From the NCBI RefSeq assembly GCF_019402665.1, contig NZ_VSST01000060.1, positions 1 through 64,000 on the forward strand: a stretch of DNA of 64,000 bases, written 5' to 3'. Made by a program: the position numbers and the translations under genes. Source of the stretch: Bradyrhizobium canariense (GTDB lineage Bacteria > Pseudomonadota > Alphaproteobacteria > Rhizobiales > Xanthobacteraceae). Below, piece after piece: positions 1-8,978 of the stretch. The notes beneath the pieces were generated by a model. It did not search any database. It had not been told where the DNA came from and saw nothing but the letters and a program-made list of their open reading frames with translations. Numbering within the stretch: position 1 is the stretch's first letter; every line of letters starts with the position of its first letter.

Positions 1-294
1 GCACAGACCCCGGGCGTCAGAACGACACGGTTTTGCCGTACGCTAATAGCACCGGTCGTGTGCGCGACGCCTTCGCTCACAGTTTTGCCGCCCTGCGAGG
101 CCCTTCGCGCCGATGTGACTAGCGTCCACCGCAGCTCACCCCGCGTTCGTGACGATCGCGATACGCCCCTCTGACAGGGACGAGGTGGCGAAGGAATACG
201 CCAAAGCCGAATTTCGGTAAAGCGGAATATTTTTGCGCGAGCGGATTGACCCGTCGTTTGGGTGTTTTGCCCGTCGGGCAACGCAAGGGATTGA

Positions 295-374
295 AGCCCG
301 GATGGAGCGAAGCGTAATCCGGGACGCCGTATCCGCGGAACGAATCCCGGATTGCGCTTCGCTCCATCCGGGCT
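295..374. repeat. 30-bp inverted repeat, REP-like stem-loop
   Basis: Two 30-base arms (295-324 and 345-374) are reverse complements with one mismatch and a 20-base spacer, so transcripts could fold a long hairpin. The arms carry the GGATGGAGCGAAGCG core that I know as a common intergenic repeat in Bradyrhizobium. The rest of 1-381 holds no credible gene; a short palindrome, TTGCCCG-T-CGGGCAA, lies at 267-281. The repeat sits just past the cinA stop and may end transcripts from that side. Confidence 0.85.
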
Positions 375-381
375 ACGGGAG

Positions 382-990
382 TCACCCCCGCGGCGAGCGC
401 GGAGTCCTGCGTTTGACGGCGTGCCGGCGCGGCGAGCGTGTCACGCGGGGGCGCAGGCGGGTTACCGCGGCTTCACGGCGCGGCTTGGCCTGGACTGGGC
501 CGCGGGCGAGATCCATCAGCATGCGCAGCGCCTCGACCACCGAGCGCTGGCGCACGGCGGAACGGCCGATCGCGCCAAAGCGATGCTCGCGGTGAACGAT
601 GCGTCCGTCGCGCGCGGCGGCGGCGAAGTGGACGAGGCCAACCGGCTTGCCAGGCGTGGCACCGCCAGGGCCGGCAATGCCGGTGATGGCGACCGCAAGA
701 TCGACGCCGGCACGCTCCAGCGCACCGACCGCCATAGCTGTTGCGGTCTCCTTGCTGACGGCGCCGAAATTCGCAAGCGTGCCGGCCTCGACCCCGAGCA
801 TGGCGCGCTTGGCATCGTTGGAATAGGTGACGAAGCCGCGATCGATGACGTCTGACGAACCGGGGATGTCGGTCAGCGCGCCCGCGACGAGACCGCCGGT
901 GCAGGACTCCGCGGTCGCGATCGTCAGCTTGCGCATCCGGCACAGATCGAGCAGCGAGCGGGAGAGGGCGCGTGCGTCGCTGCCAGCCAT
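382..990 (-). CDS. cinA: CinA family nicotinamide-nucleotide amidase
   Basis: Encodes 202 aa related to the C-terminal CinA/PncC domain, which deamidates nicotinamide mononucleotide to nicotinate mononucleotide in NAD salvage. The family signature TAESCTGG is near residue 25, and SGGLVAGALTDIPGSS-like and GIAGPGGATPGKPVG stretches follow, as in stand-alone PncC proteins. These are usually about 165 aa; here the last 40 or so residues are Arg/Pro-rich and look like an added, probably unstructured tail that runs to the intergenic repeat. The ATG lies 3 nt after the ispDF stop, so the two genes are probably cotranscribed. The full CinA N-terminal MoaB-like domain is absent. Confidence 0.93.
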   Translation of the reverse strand: MAGSDARALSRSLLDLCRMRKLTIATAESCTGGLVAGALTDIPGSSDVIDRGFVTYSNDAKRAMLGVEAGTLANFGAVSKETATAMAVGALERAGVDLAVAITGIAGPGGATPGKPVGLVHFAAAARDGRIVHREHRFGAIGRSAVRQRSVVEALRMLMDLARGPVQAKPRREAAVTRLRPRVTRSPRRHAVKRRTPRSPRG

Positions 991-993
991 GGC

Positions 994-2175
994 CTAGACA
1001 CTCCAGGGCAGACGGATGGTGGCGCTCGCGGTGGCCGCGATGCCTTCCTCGCGACCGGTGAAGCCGAGCCGCTCGCTGGTGGTCGCCTTGACCGCGACGC
1101 GGGAGATGTCGACGCCGGAAATCTCGGCGATGCGCGCGCGCATGGTGTCGCGCAAGGGACCGATCTTCGGCCGCTCGCAGATCATGGTGACCTCGAGATT
1201 GGAGATGCGGCCGCCGCGCTGGGTGACGCGCTCGATGGCGTATTGCAAAAACTGGTCGGAGGAGGCGCCTTTCCACTTCGCGTCGCTGGGCGGAAAGTGC
1301 GATCCGATGTCGCCGTCAGCGAGCGCGCCGAGGATGGCGTCGACCAGCGCATGCAGGCCGACATCGCCGTCGGAATGGGCCAGGAAGCCTCTGGTGTGCG
1401 GCACGCGCACGCCGCAAATCATGAGATGGTCGCCCTCGCCGAAGGCGTGCACGTCATAGCCCGTGCCGGTCCTGATGTCGCCGAGCAGGCTGGCCAACCG
1501 CGCTTCCTCGCGCACGAAATCCTCGGGAGTGGTGAGCTTCATATTGGCAACATCGCCTTCAAAGGTTGCAACCGTCAATCCCGCCCATTCGGCAATCGCG
1601 GCATCGTCGGTGAAATCGCTGCGCCCGTCCTTGGCCGCGCGACGATGCGCTTCGAGGATGACGTCGAAGCGAAAGGATTGCGGCGTCTGTGCGATCCGCA
1701 ACCGCGCCCGGTCCGGCGTGTCCTCGACATTGCCGTTCTCGCCGGTGACCTTGATGGTGTCGGTGACGGGAACGACGGGGATCGCGGCGCCGGTGCGGCT
1801 GGCCGCATCGATCGCGCGGGTGATCACGCCTTCCGAAACGAAAGGGCGCGCGGCGTCATGGATCAGGACGATGTCGGGCTTGTGCCTGGCGAGCGCTTCG
1901 AGCCCGGCGAGCACCGAGGCTTGCCGGGTCGCGCCGCCATTGACCGGCGCCTCGTGGCTGAGCCCTGCGACCGCTGCCGTGAACATGGCGCTGTCGTCGG
2001 GGTTCACGACCGGTTGAACCGCGAACACGTCCGCATGACGGCTGAAGGCCTCCATGGCGCGATAGATCACCGGTACGCCGCCGATCTCGCGATATTGCTT
2101 GGGGCCACCGGCGCCTGCGCGCAGGCCGCGTCCGGCCGCGACGAGAACGACCGCCGTGCGCTGTGATTTCGCCAT
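994..2175 (-). CDS. ispDF: Bifunctional IspD/IspF enzyme of the MEP isoprenoid pathway
   Basis: Encodes 393 aa fusing 2-C-methyl-D-erythritol 4-phosphate cytidylyltransferase (IspD, about residues 1-230) to MEcPP synthase (IspF, about 235-393), which catalyse two non-consecutive steps of isoprenoid precursor synthesis. The IspD nucleotide-binding start LVAAGRGLRAG and the IspF metal-site segment GYDVHAF, followed by AHSDGDV, are both visible. This fusion is typical of alphaproteobacteria. The frame stays open upstream, but the ATG at 2175 begins the conserved KSQRTAVVLVAAGRG segment; the extra upstream residues look like leader DNA. It is divergent from dusB and leads into cinA. Confidence 0.96.
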   Translation of the reverse strand: MAKSQRTAVVLVAAGRGLRAGAGGPKQYREIGGVPVIYRAMEAFSRHADVFAVQPVVNPDDSAMFTAAVAGLSHEAPVNGGATRQASVLAGLEALARHKPDIVLIHDAARPFVSEGVITRAIDAASRTGAAIPVVPVTDTIKVTGENGNVEDTPDRARLRIAQTPQSFRFDVILEAHRRAAKDGRSDFTDDAAIAEWAGLTVATFEGDVANMKLTTPEDFVREEARLASLLGDIRTGTGYDVHAFGEGDHLMICGVRVPHTRGFLAHSDGDVGLHALVDAILGALADGDIGSHFPPSDAKWKGASSDQFLQYAIERVTQRGGRISNLEVTMICERPKIGPLRDTMRARIAEISGVDISRVAVKATTSERLGFTGREEGIAATASATIRLPWSV

Positions 2176-2348
2176 AGGACTCAAATACTCATTTGATGAT
2201 GAAGAGAGTCGGGGGTGGGGTGATTGCCGCATGCCTCTAGCACGGCAGGCCCGCAAAAAAAGGGGGTTTCCCCGGATTGTGGGAAACAGCATTTTGCTGC
2301 ACTGCACTTGAAAGATCGGCAGAACTGTCTAAACTGTAGGCATGACGC

Positions 2349-2377
2349 TTGACTGCACAAGAATTGTGCGCAAGATA
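2349..2377 (+). promoter_or_regulatory. Candidate dusB-ntrBC promoter with NtrC-like box
   Basis: TTGACT (2349-2354) and a weak AAGATA (2372-2377) are 17 bp apart, a plausible sigma-70 promoter. Between them lies a perfect palindrome, GCACAA-GAA-TTGTGC (2355-2369). Read as TGCAC-N7-GTGC it fits the rhizobial and enteric NtrC half-site pattern. A bound dimer there would block RNA polymerase, which suggests autorepression. NtrC autoregulation of nifR3-ntrBC is known in related bacteria; for this site it is inferred. Confidence 0.5.
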
Positions 2378-2423
2378 GGTCATGGCAGGCGCGATGAGGC
2401 GCTGCCAACGCAACGAGACCCCT

Positions 2424-3458
2424 GTGACCGGCTCGGCAGTATCTGGCTTTAAGCCATTGAAGATAGGCGATATTGATGTCGCCACCCCGGTCTTCCTGGC
2501 GCCGATGTCGGGGGTGACTGACTCGCCCGTCCGCCGGCTGGCCGCGGAGCTCGGCGCCGGTCTCGTCGTCTCCGAAATGACGGCCAGCGACGAACTCGCC
2601 AATGGCCATCATATGTCCCGGTTGCGCTGCGAAGCCACGGGTATTGGTCCGCACGTGGTCCAGCTCGCCGGCTGTGAGACGCACTGGATGGCAGAGGGCG
2701 CCCGGATCGCTGAAGCCGAAGGCGCAGATATCATCGACATCAACATGGGCTGTCCGGCCCGTCACGTCACCGGCGGCCAGTCCGGTTCCGCCTTGATGCG
2801 CGACCTCGACCACGCCGTGAGCCTGATCGAAGCGACGATCGCGGCGGTGAAGGTGCCCGTGACGTTGAAGATGCGGCTCGGCTGGGACGACCGCACCCGC
2901 AACGCACCGGAACTGGCGCGGCGCGCACAGGCATCAGGCGTCAAGCTCGTCACCGTGCACGGCCGCACCCGCTGCCAATTCTACAAGGGCGAGGCCGATT
3001 GGGACGGGATCCGCGCCGTGCGCGACGCCATCTCCATTCCGCTCGTCGTCAATGGCGATATCACGACTTACGAGAAGGCGCTCGCGGCGTTAGAGGCCTC
3101 CGGCGCCGATGCCGTGATGATCGGCCGCGGTGCGCAGGGACAGCCCTGGCTGCCCGGTGAGATCGGCCGGCGCCTGAAGGGCGGGGCGGCGGAAGCCACG
3201 CCGTCGCTCGAGACGCAGCTGCATTATGTCCGCACGCTCTATGAAGGCGTCTGCGCGCTCTACGGCCTGCGCGTCGGTCTGCGGCACGCACGAAAACATC
3301 TCGGCTGGGCCCTCGACGTCGCGGCCGATGTGAGCCGTGCGCCGGCCGAGAAGCTGAAATCCTGGCGCCAGAAAATCCTCACCTCGGAGGATCCGCGCCT
3401 TGTCCACCGGTCACTGCAAGATGCCTTCGACGACTTCGCATGGAGCGCCGCTGCATGA
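2424..3458 (+). CDS. dusB: tRNA-dihydrouridine synthase B (NifR3)
   Basis: FMN-dependent TIM-barrel enzyme that reduces uridine to dihydrouridine in the tRNA D-loop. FLAPMSGVTDSPVRRLA is the DusB N-terminal FMN-binding stretch, NMGCPARHVT carries the catalytic cysteine, KMRLGWDD and VHGRTRCQFYKG follow, and the phosphate-binding IGRGAQGQPW segment is near residue 230. The length, 344 aa from this start, is normal. The frame is open from an ATG at 2382, but that codon lies only about 5 bp past the candidate -10 element, so the GTG at 2424 is preferred; another ATG is at 2394. The stop overlaps the ntrB start as ATGA, so the genes are translationally coupled. Confidence 0.95.
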   Translation: MTGSAVSGFKPLKIGDIDVATPVFLAPMSGVTDSPVRRLAAELGAGLVVSEMTASDELANGHHMSRLRCEATGIGPHVVQLAGCETHWMAEGARIAEAEGADIIDINMGCPARHVTGGQSGSALMRDLDHAVSLIEATIAAVKVPVTLKMRLGWDDRTRNAPELARRAQASGVKLVTVHGRTRCQFYKGEADWDGIRAVRDAISIPLVVNGDITTYEKALAALEASGADAVMIGRGAQGQPWLPGEIGRRLKGGAAEATPSLETQLHYVRTLYEGVCALYGLRVGLRHARKHLGWALDVAADVSRAPAEKLKSWRQKILTSEDPRLVHRSLQDAFDDFAWSAAA

Positions 3459-4630
3459 GCTCAGCCGCTGAACATCGTCGGCCGTTTCCGTCCGACAGCG
3501 ATGCCATCCTGGACGCACTGCCCAATCCGACGCTGATGATCGGGCCGGACGGCAAGATCGTCGCCGCCAACATCGCAACCGAAGCCTTCTTCGATATCTC
3601 GACGCAGTTCTTGAAGCGGCAGTCGCTGAAAGAGCTGGTGCCGTTCGGCAGCCCCTTGCTGGCGCTGATTGACCAGGTGCGTTCGTCGAACGCACCGGTC
3701 AACGAATACAAGGTCGATCTGGGCACGCCACGCATGGGCGGAGACCGCCAGGTCGATCTGCACGTTGCCCCCGTCACGGAACGGCCCGGCCACATCGTGG
3801 TGATGCTCCAGGAGCGCTCCATCGCCGACAAGATGGACCGCCAGCTCACCCATCGCAGCGCCGCGCGCTCGGTGATCGCGCTCGCCGCGATGCTGGCGCA
3901 TGAAATCAAGAACCCGCTCTCCGGCATCCGCGGCGCGGCGCAGCTCCTGGAGCAGCAGGCCTCCTCGGAAGACCGCATGCTGACGCGGCTGATCTGCGAC
4001 GAGGCCGACCGCATCGTGACTCTGGTCGACCGCATGGAGGTGTTCGGCGACGAGCGCCCCGTGGTGCGCGGCCCCGTCAACATCCATTCGGTGCTCGATC
4101 ACGTCAAACGGCTGGCGCAGTCCGGCTTTGCCCGCAACATCCGCTTCGTCGAGGACTACGATCCCTCGCTGCCGCCGGTGCTGGCGAACCAGGACCAGCT
4201 CATCCAGGTGTTCCTCAACCTCGTGAAGAACGCCGCCGAAGCGCTGATCGACGTTCCCGACGGCGAAATCCAGCTCACCACCGCGTTTCGTCCCGGCGTG
4301 CGCCTGTCAGTCCCCGGTCAAAAATCCCGTGTATCCCTGCCGCTCGAATTCTGCGTGAAGGACAACGGACCAGGCGTGCCGGACGATCTCCTGCCAAATC
4401 TGTTCGATCCCTTCGTCACCACCAAGCAGACCGGCTCGGGTCTGGGCCTCGCGCTGGTCGCAAAGATCATCGGGGACCACGGGGGCATCATCGAATGCGA
4501 ATCTCAGCCGCGGAAGACCACCTTCCGCGTGCTGATGCCGATGTATTCCACATCGGTGAAACATGCCGATCAAAGCAGTCGCGACGGCTCTGCCGGGAAG
4601 TCGTCGTCTGCGTCACAGGGGGCAAAATGA
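3455..4630 (+). CDS. ntrB: Nitrogen-regulation sensor histidine kinase NtrB
   Basis: Cytoplasmic kinase/phosphatase of the NtrBC system, which under PII control sets the phosphorylation state of NtrC. No membrane segment is seen. A PAS domain covers about residues 15-115 (ALPNPTLMIGPDG), followed by the H-box LAHEIKNPLSGIRGAAQLLE with phospho-acceptor His149, then the N-box LVKNAAEAL, G1 DNGPGVPDD and G2 GSGLGLALV of the ATPase domain. It is 391 aa. The ATG at 3455 overlaps the dusB TGA and was chosen over an in-frame ATG at 3440 because the coupling is typical. ntrC starts 9 nt downstream. Confidence 0.96.
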   Translation: MSSAAEHRRPFPSDSDAILDALPNPTLMIGPDGKIVAANIATEAFFDISTQFLKRQSLKELVPFGSPLLALIDQVRSSNAPVNEYKVDLGTPRMGGDRQVDLHVAPVTERPGHIVVMLQERSIADKMDRQLTHRSAARSVIALAAMLAHEIKNPLSGIRGAAQLLEQQASSEDRMLTRLICDEADRIVTLVDRMEVFGDERPVVRGPVNIHSVLDHVKRLAQSGFARNIRFVEDYDPSLPPVLANQDQLIQVFLNLVKNAAEALIDVPDGEIQLTTAFRPGVRLSVPGQKSRVSLPLEFCVKDNGPGVPDDLLPNLFDPFVTTKQTGSGLGLALVAKIIGDHGGIIECESQPRKTTFRVLMPMYSTSVKHADQSSRDGSAGKSSSASQGAK

Positions 4631-4639
4631 GGATTAACG

Positions 4640-6082
4640 ATGCCCGCAGGTAGCATTCTCGTTGCTGATGACGACACCGCCATCCGCACCGTTCTCAATC
4701 AGGCACTATCCCGCGCCGGCTACGAAGTGCGGCTGACCGGCAATGCCGCGACGCTGTGGCGCTGGGTCAGCCAGGGGGAGGGCGATCTCGTCATCACCGA
4801 CGTGGTGATGCCCGACGAGAACGCGTTCGACCTGCTGCCGCGGATCAAGAAGATGCGGCCGAATTTGCCGGTCATCGTCATGAGCGCGCAAAATACCTTC
4901 ATGACGGCGATCCGGGCCTCCGAGCGCGGCGCCTATGAATATCTGCCGAAGCCCTTCGACCTGAAGGAGCTGATCGCCATCGTCGGCCGTGCGCTGGCCG
5001 AGCCCAAGGAGCGGGTCGCGACGCCGAACGACGACGCCGAGATGGAGGCGATCCCGCTGGTCGGCCGCTCGCCGGCGATGCAGGAAATCTATCGCGTGCT
5101 GGCGCGGTTGATGCAGACCGACCTCACCGTGATGATCACGGGCGAGTCCGGTACCGGCAAGGAGCTGGTGGCGCGCGCGTTGCACGATTACGGCAAGCGC
5201 CGCAACGGCCCGTTCGTCGCGGTCAACATGGCGGCGATCCCGCGTGACTTGATCGAGTCCGAACTGTTCGGCCATGAGCGCGGTGCCTTCACCGGCGCCA
5301 ACACCCGCGCCTCCGGCCGGTTCGAGCAGGCCGAGGGCGGCACGCTGTTCCTGGATGAGATCGGCGACATGCCGATGGAGGCGCAGACCCGCCTGCTGCG
5401 CGTGCTTCAGCAGGGCGAATACACCACGGTCGGCGGCCGCACTCCGATCAAGACCGACGTGCGCATCGTCGCGGCTTCCAACAAGGATCTGCGAGTCCTG
5501 ATCCAGCAGGGCCTGTTCCGCGAAGATCTGTTCTTCCGCCTCAACGTCGTGCCGCTGCGGCTGCCGCCTTTGCGCGAGCGCATCGAGGATCTTCCGGATC
5601 TGATCCGTCATTTCTTCGCGCTGGCCGAGAAGGACGGACTGCCGCCGAAAAAGCTCGACACGCTGGCGCTGGAGCGGATGAAGCAGCACCGCTGGCCGGG
5701 CAATGTGCGCGAGCTCGAGAACCTCGCCCGCCGCCTCGCGGCGCTCTATCCGCAGGATGTGATCACCGGCTCCGTCATCGACGGCGAGCTGGCGCCACCC
5801 ACGGTCAGCCCGGGTGCCGCAGTCCAGCATGGCGTCGACAATCTCGGCGGCGCCGTGGAAGCGTATCTCTCCTCGCACTTCCAGGGCTTCCCGAACGGCG
5901 TGCCGCCGCCGGGCCTCTATCACCGCATCTTGAAAGAGATCGAGGTGCCGCTGCTGACGGCCGCGCTCGCGGCGACCCGCGGCAACCAGATCCGTGCCGC
6001 CGATCTGCTCGGCCTCAACCGCAACACGCTGCGGAAGAAGATTCGGGATCTCGATATCCAGGTGTATCGGAGCGGGGGCTAG
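4640..6082 (+). CDS. ntrC: Nitrogen-regulation response regulator NtrC
   Basis: 480-aa sigma-54-dependent activator of nitrogen-scavenging genes. The receiver domain (about 5-120) carries acidic residues DDD at 10-12 and phospho-acceptor Asp54 in ITDVVMPD. The AAA+ domain has Walker A GESGTGKE (168-175), the sigma-54 contact loop GAFTGA (215-220) and Walker B LFLDEIGD. A Fis-type helix-turn-helix ends the protein (GNQIRAADLLGLNRNTLRKK). All functional motifs are intact. A strong hairpin follows about 20 nt after the stop, so ntrBC and ntrYX may be partly separate transcription units. Confidence 0.97.
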   Translation: MPAGSILVADDDTAIRTVLNQALSRAGYEVRLTGNAATLWRWVSQGEGDLVITDVVMPDENAFDLLPRIKKMRPNLPVIVMSAQNTFMTAIRASERGAYEYLPKPFDLKELIAIVGRALAEPKERVATPNDDAEMEAIPLVGRSPAMQEIYRVLARLMQTDLTVMITGESGTGKELVARALHDYGKRRNGPFVAVNMAAIPRDLIESELFGHERGAFTGANTRASGRFEQAEGGTLFLDEIGDMPMEAQTRLLRVLQQGEYTTVGGRTPIKTDVRIVAASNKDLRVLIQQGLFREDLFFRLNVVPLRLPPLRERIEDLPDLIRHFFALAEKDGLPPKKLDTLALERMKQHRWPGNVRELENLARRLAALYPQDVITGSVIDGELAPPTVSPGAAVQHGVDNLGGAVEAYLSSHFQGFPNGVPPPGLYHRILKEIEVPLLTAALAATRGNQIRAADLLGLNRNTLRKKIRDLDIQVYRSGG

Positions 6083-6101
6083 CCTTTCCGCAACGGACGG
6101 T

Positions 6102-6134
6102 GGCTCAGCTCCCCCTACCAAGCGGAGCTGAGCC
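6102..6134 (+). terminator. Hairpin after ntrC
   Basis: Perfect 11-bp inverted repeat GGCTCAGCTCC / GGAGCTGAGCC (6102-6112 and 6124-6134) with an 11-nt loop, starting 20 nt past the ntrC stop. No T-run follows, so it is either a Rho-assisted end, an RNA-stabilising hairpin or a processing site between ntrBC and ntrYX. Confidence 0.6.
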
Positions 6135-6194
6135 TGTCCGGATCGCGCTGGCCGTTGTGGCTGACGCGGTGAGCAGAAGTCCCGATCGGACTGA

Positions 6195-6213
6195 AATGTT
6201 CCGCCGGAACATT
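6195..6213. promoter_or_regulatory. 19-bp perfect palindrome upstream of ntrY
   Basis: AATGTTCCG-C-CGGAACATT: two 9-base arms around a single central base. It lies in the 487-bp gap between ntrC and ntrY, 36 bp past the end of a small minus-strand reading frame. Size and symmetry suit a dimeric regulator, but a hairpin role cannot be excluded. I do not recognise the binding protein. Confidence 0.45.
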
Positions 6214-6249
6214 CAAATGGTCATTCAGCCGCGGGACGCGGCCTCACAC

Positions 6250-6396
6250 CTATCTGACAAATCGGCCTGATACCTGTATCGCGCTGGCGACGTTCGCATT
6301 GGGCTCCTGCACCCCGACACCATTGACCAGCAGGTCGGCCGCCACGATCAGCAGCAGCACGGCCGACACCATCATTGCGAGAAAGAACCTGTGCAT
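6250..6396 (-). CDS. Small single-pass membrane protein between ntrC and ntrY
   Basis: A 48-aa reading frame starting at ATG 6396. MHRFFLAMMVSAVLLLIVAADLLVNG gives one clear transmembrane or uncleaved signal segment (about residues 4-24) and a short polar C-terminal tail with QEPNANVASAIQVSG. It is antisense to the leader of ntrY and lies between the ntrBC hairpin and the ntrY start. The frame is open further upstream, but that part has no protein-like character. No family is recognised. Support is the hydrophobic pattern only, so it could be a chance frame. Confidence 0.45.
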   Translation of the reverse strand: MHRFFLAMMVSAVLLLIVAADLLVNGVGVQEPNANVASAIQVSGRFVR

Positions 6397-6569
6397 CCCC
6401 GTCAAGCCGCTGGGGCCGGGATGCGTTCCCGCCCTCCGGCATGTCGCTGTGGATGCGCGGGTCAGTCGCGGCGTGGGCGCCGCGGAATTGTCGCAATTCG
6501 GCAACAATGTGGTACGAATACATCAGTATCCGCCCGCCGCGGACCCCGTTTTCAGCACCCATTGCCGGA

Positions 6570-8963
6570 ATGACCAGCGCAGACACCTCGGCCGCATCCT
6601 TTGACACGGCCCCAGCGGAAGAGCCCCGGCGTTGGTCGGCGCGACGCTGGCTGGCGCCGTTCGCCGTGGCGTTGGCCCTGCTGTCGGCCTGCCTGACGTT
6701 CCTGGTCCTGACCGGCCTCACGTCGATCGAACCGACCCCTGCGGTTGTCCGCTCGTTCTATCTGATCAATGCGGCCACGATCCTGCTGCTGGTCGGCATC
6801 ATCATCCGCGAACTCTGGCAGCTGATCCTGGCGCGACGGCGGGGTAGGGCGGCGGCGCGCCTCCATGTCCAGATCGTCAGCCTGTTCTCGATCGTGGCGG
6901 TGCTGCCGGCGGTGCTGGTCGCCGTCGTCGCCAACGTCACCATCGAGCGCGGCCTCGACCGCCTGTTCTCCGGCCCGACCAAGGAGGTGATCCAGAATTC
7001 GCTGACGATCGCGCGCGCCTACATGCAGGACCACGCTCAGCTGATCCGGGGCGACATTCTCGGCATGGCCAACGACATCGCCCACGCCCGGCCGCTCTAC
7101 GACCAGGATCGCCGCTCGTTTCGCGAATTGCTGACCTCCAGCGCCGCCTCGCGCAACCTGCCGGGCGCGATGATCATCGACAAGAACACCAACATTCTCG
7201 AATCCGCCGACACCGGCATGCGGCTGGCCTATTCGCCGCCGGCACCGGACTTCCTCAGCAACGTCAACGAATCCGAGCCCGAAATCGCGGTGCTGCCCGA
7301 TGCGAGCTTCGTCGCCGCGGTGGTCCGCTTGCGCGCCTTCAGCGACACTTTCCTCTACGTCGCGCGGCCGCTCGATCCGAATGTCGTCAACCAGCTCAAG
7401 CAGACCGAGGTCAGCGTCGCCGAATACGCCCAGATCGAGTCGCGCCGGCTCGGCATCCAGGTCGCGTTCGCGCTGATGTTCGCGGTGATCGCGCTGACCA
7501 TCCTGATGGCCTCGGTGCTGATCGGCCTCAACTTCGCCAACTCGCTGGTCTCGCCGATCCGGCGGCTGATGAACGCAGCCCAGACGGTGTCGACGGGCGA
7601 TCTCCACGTGAAAGTGCCGGTGCACCAGTCGGAAGGCGACCTCGCCCAGCTGGGTGAGACCTTCAACAAGATGACGGAGGAGTTGCGCAGCCAGCGCGAC
7701 GAGCTCGTCAACGCCAGCGACCTCATCGACAGCCGCCGCCGCTTCATCGAGGCGGTGCTGTCGTCCGCGAGCGCCGGCATCATCGGCGTGGATAATTCAA
7801 GCAGCGTCGGCATTCTCAACCGTTCCGCCGAAAAGCTGATCGGGCACTCCGAAGCCGAGACGCTCGGCCATCCGCTCTCCGACGTGCTGCCCGAGCTCGA
7901 AGAGATGATGAAGAGCGCGCGGGAAGGGACCCAGCGCCTGGTGCAGGGGCAGATCACGATCACGCGGGACGGGCAGGAACGCAATCTGTCGGTTCGCGTC
8001 AGCGCCGAGAAGACCAGCCAGCCGCACGACAGCTACATCATCACGCTCGACGACATCACCGAGCTGGTCTCGGCGCAACGCACCTCGGCCTGGGGCGACG
8101 TCGCGCGCCGCATCGCGCATGAGATCAAGAACCCGCTGACCCCGATCCAGCTCTCCGCCGAGCGCATTCGCCGCAAATTCGGCAAGGACATCACCGAGGG
8201 CAAGGACAAGCAGATCTTCGAACAGTGCACCGATACCATCGTGCGTCAGGTCGACGATATCCGTCGCATGGTCGACGAGTTCTCGCGCTTTGCGCGGATG
8301 CCGAAGCCGGTGATGGAGGGTGAGGACGTCGCCGACGCAGTGCGGCAGGCGGTCTTCCTGATGAAGGTCGCCCACCCCGAGATCGATATCGAGGCCGAGT
8401 TCAAGGAAGATCCGCTGCGCGCCCAGTTCGACCGGCGGCTGATCTCGCAGGCGGTCACCAACATTGTCAAGAACGCCACCGAGGCGATCGAGCAGGTCCC
8501 CCTGGAGGAGCTCGGCAAAGGCCGGATCGACGTCGTGGTCTCGCGCGAGGGCGAGGACGTTCTAATCGACGTCGTCGACAACGGTATCGGCCTGCCCAAG
8601 GTTGCGCGCTCGCGCCTGCTCGAGCCCTATGTGACGACACGCGCCAAGGGCACCGGCCTTGGGCTCGCGATCGTCGGGCGCGTGCTGGAAGACCATGGCG
8701 GGCGCATCGAACTGAAGGATGCCTCGGATTTCCGCGAGGGCCAGCGTGGCGCCTGGATGCGGATGCGTTTTGCGATCTCCGGCGCTCCCGCGAAAAGCGA
8801 GGGGGCCGAACCGGCAGCCGAGGCAACGGCCAAGCCGGACATCGGCGAAACGGCCACGCAATCCGTCAAGGATCCGGAAACAAAACAGGCGGCCGCCGAA
8901 ACCAAAGAGCCGGCTGAAAAGACCAATGATTCAACGAAGATCGAAGCCTCAACAGGCAGCTGA
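6570..8963 (+). CDS. ntrY: Membrane sensor histidine kinase NtrY
   Basis: 797-aa sensor of the NtrYX system, linked in alphaproteobacteria to nitrogen, nitrate and redox or envelope responses. Hydrophobic segments at about residues 30-50, 60-85 and 100-125 are followed by an extracytoplasmic domain and another membrane segment (about 300-325). HAMP, PAS (VLSSASAGIIGVD) and kinase domains follow. The H-box reads RRIAHEIKNPLTPIQLSAER, the N-box IVKNATEAI, and the ATP lid has DNGIGLP and GTGLGLAIV. The last 50 or so residues are Ala/Glu/Lys-rich and low in complexity. The frame opens at 6375, but the ATG at 6570 fits the family length. ntrX starts 15 nt downstream. Confidence 0.95.
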   Translation: MTSADTSAASFDTAPAEEPRRWSARRWLAPFAVALALLSACLTFLVLTGLTSIEPTPAVVRSFYLINAATILLLVGIIIRELWQLILARRRGRAAARLHVQIVSLFSIVAVLPAVLVAVVANVTIERGLDRLFSGPTKEVIQNSLTIARAYMQDHAQLIRGDILGMANDIAHARPLYDQDRRSFRELLTSSAASRNLPGAMIIDKNTNILESADTGMRLAYSPPAPDFLSNVNESEPEIAVLPDASFVAAVVRLRAFSDTFLYVARPLDPNVVNQLKQTEVSVAEYAQIESRRLGIQVAFALMFAVIALTILMASVLIGLNFANSLVSPIRRLMNAAQTVSTGDLHVKVPVHQSEGDLAQLGETFNKMTEELRSQRDELVNASDLIDSRRRFIEAVLSSASAGIIGVDNSSSVGILNRSAEKLIGHSEAETLGHPLSDVLPELEEMMKSAREGTQRLVQGQITITRDGQERNLSVRVSAEKTSQPHDSYIITLDDITELVSAQRTSAWGDVARRIAHEIKNPLTPIQLSAERIRRKFGKDITEGKDKQIFEQCTDTIVRQVDDIRRMVDEFSRFARMPKPVMEGEDVADAVRQAVFLMKVAHPEIDIEAEFKEDPLRAQFDRRLISQAVTNIVKNATEAIEQVPLEELGKGRIDVVVSREGEDVLIDVVDNGIGLPKVARSRLLEPYVTTRAKGTGLGLAIVGRVLEDHGGRIELKDASDFREGQRGAWMRMRFAISGAPAKSEGAEPAAEATAKPDIGETATQSVKDPETKQAAAETKEPAEKTNDSTKIEASTGS

Positions 8964-8978
8964 GAAAACAGGCGACAC

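Noticed and set aside
4706..6121. 471-aa frame opposite ntrC
   Set aside because: Antisense shadow of ntrC with no protein-like features.
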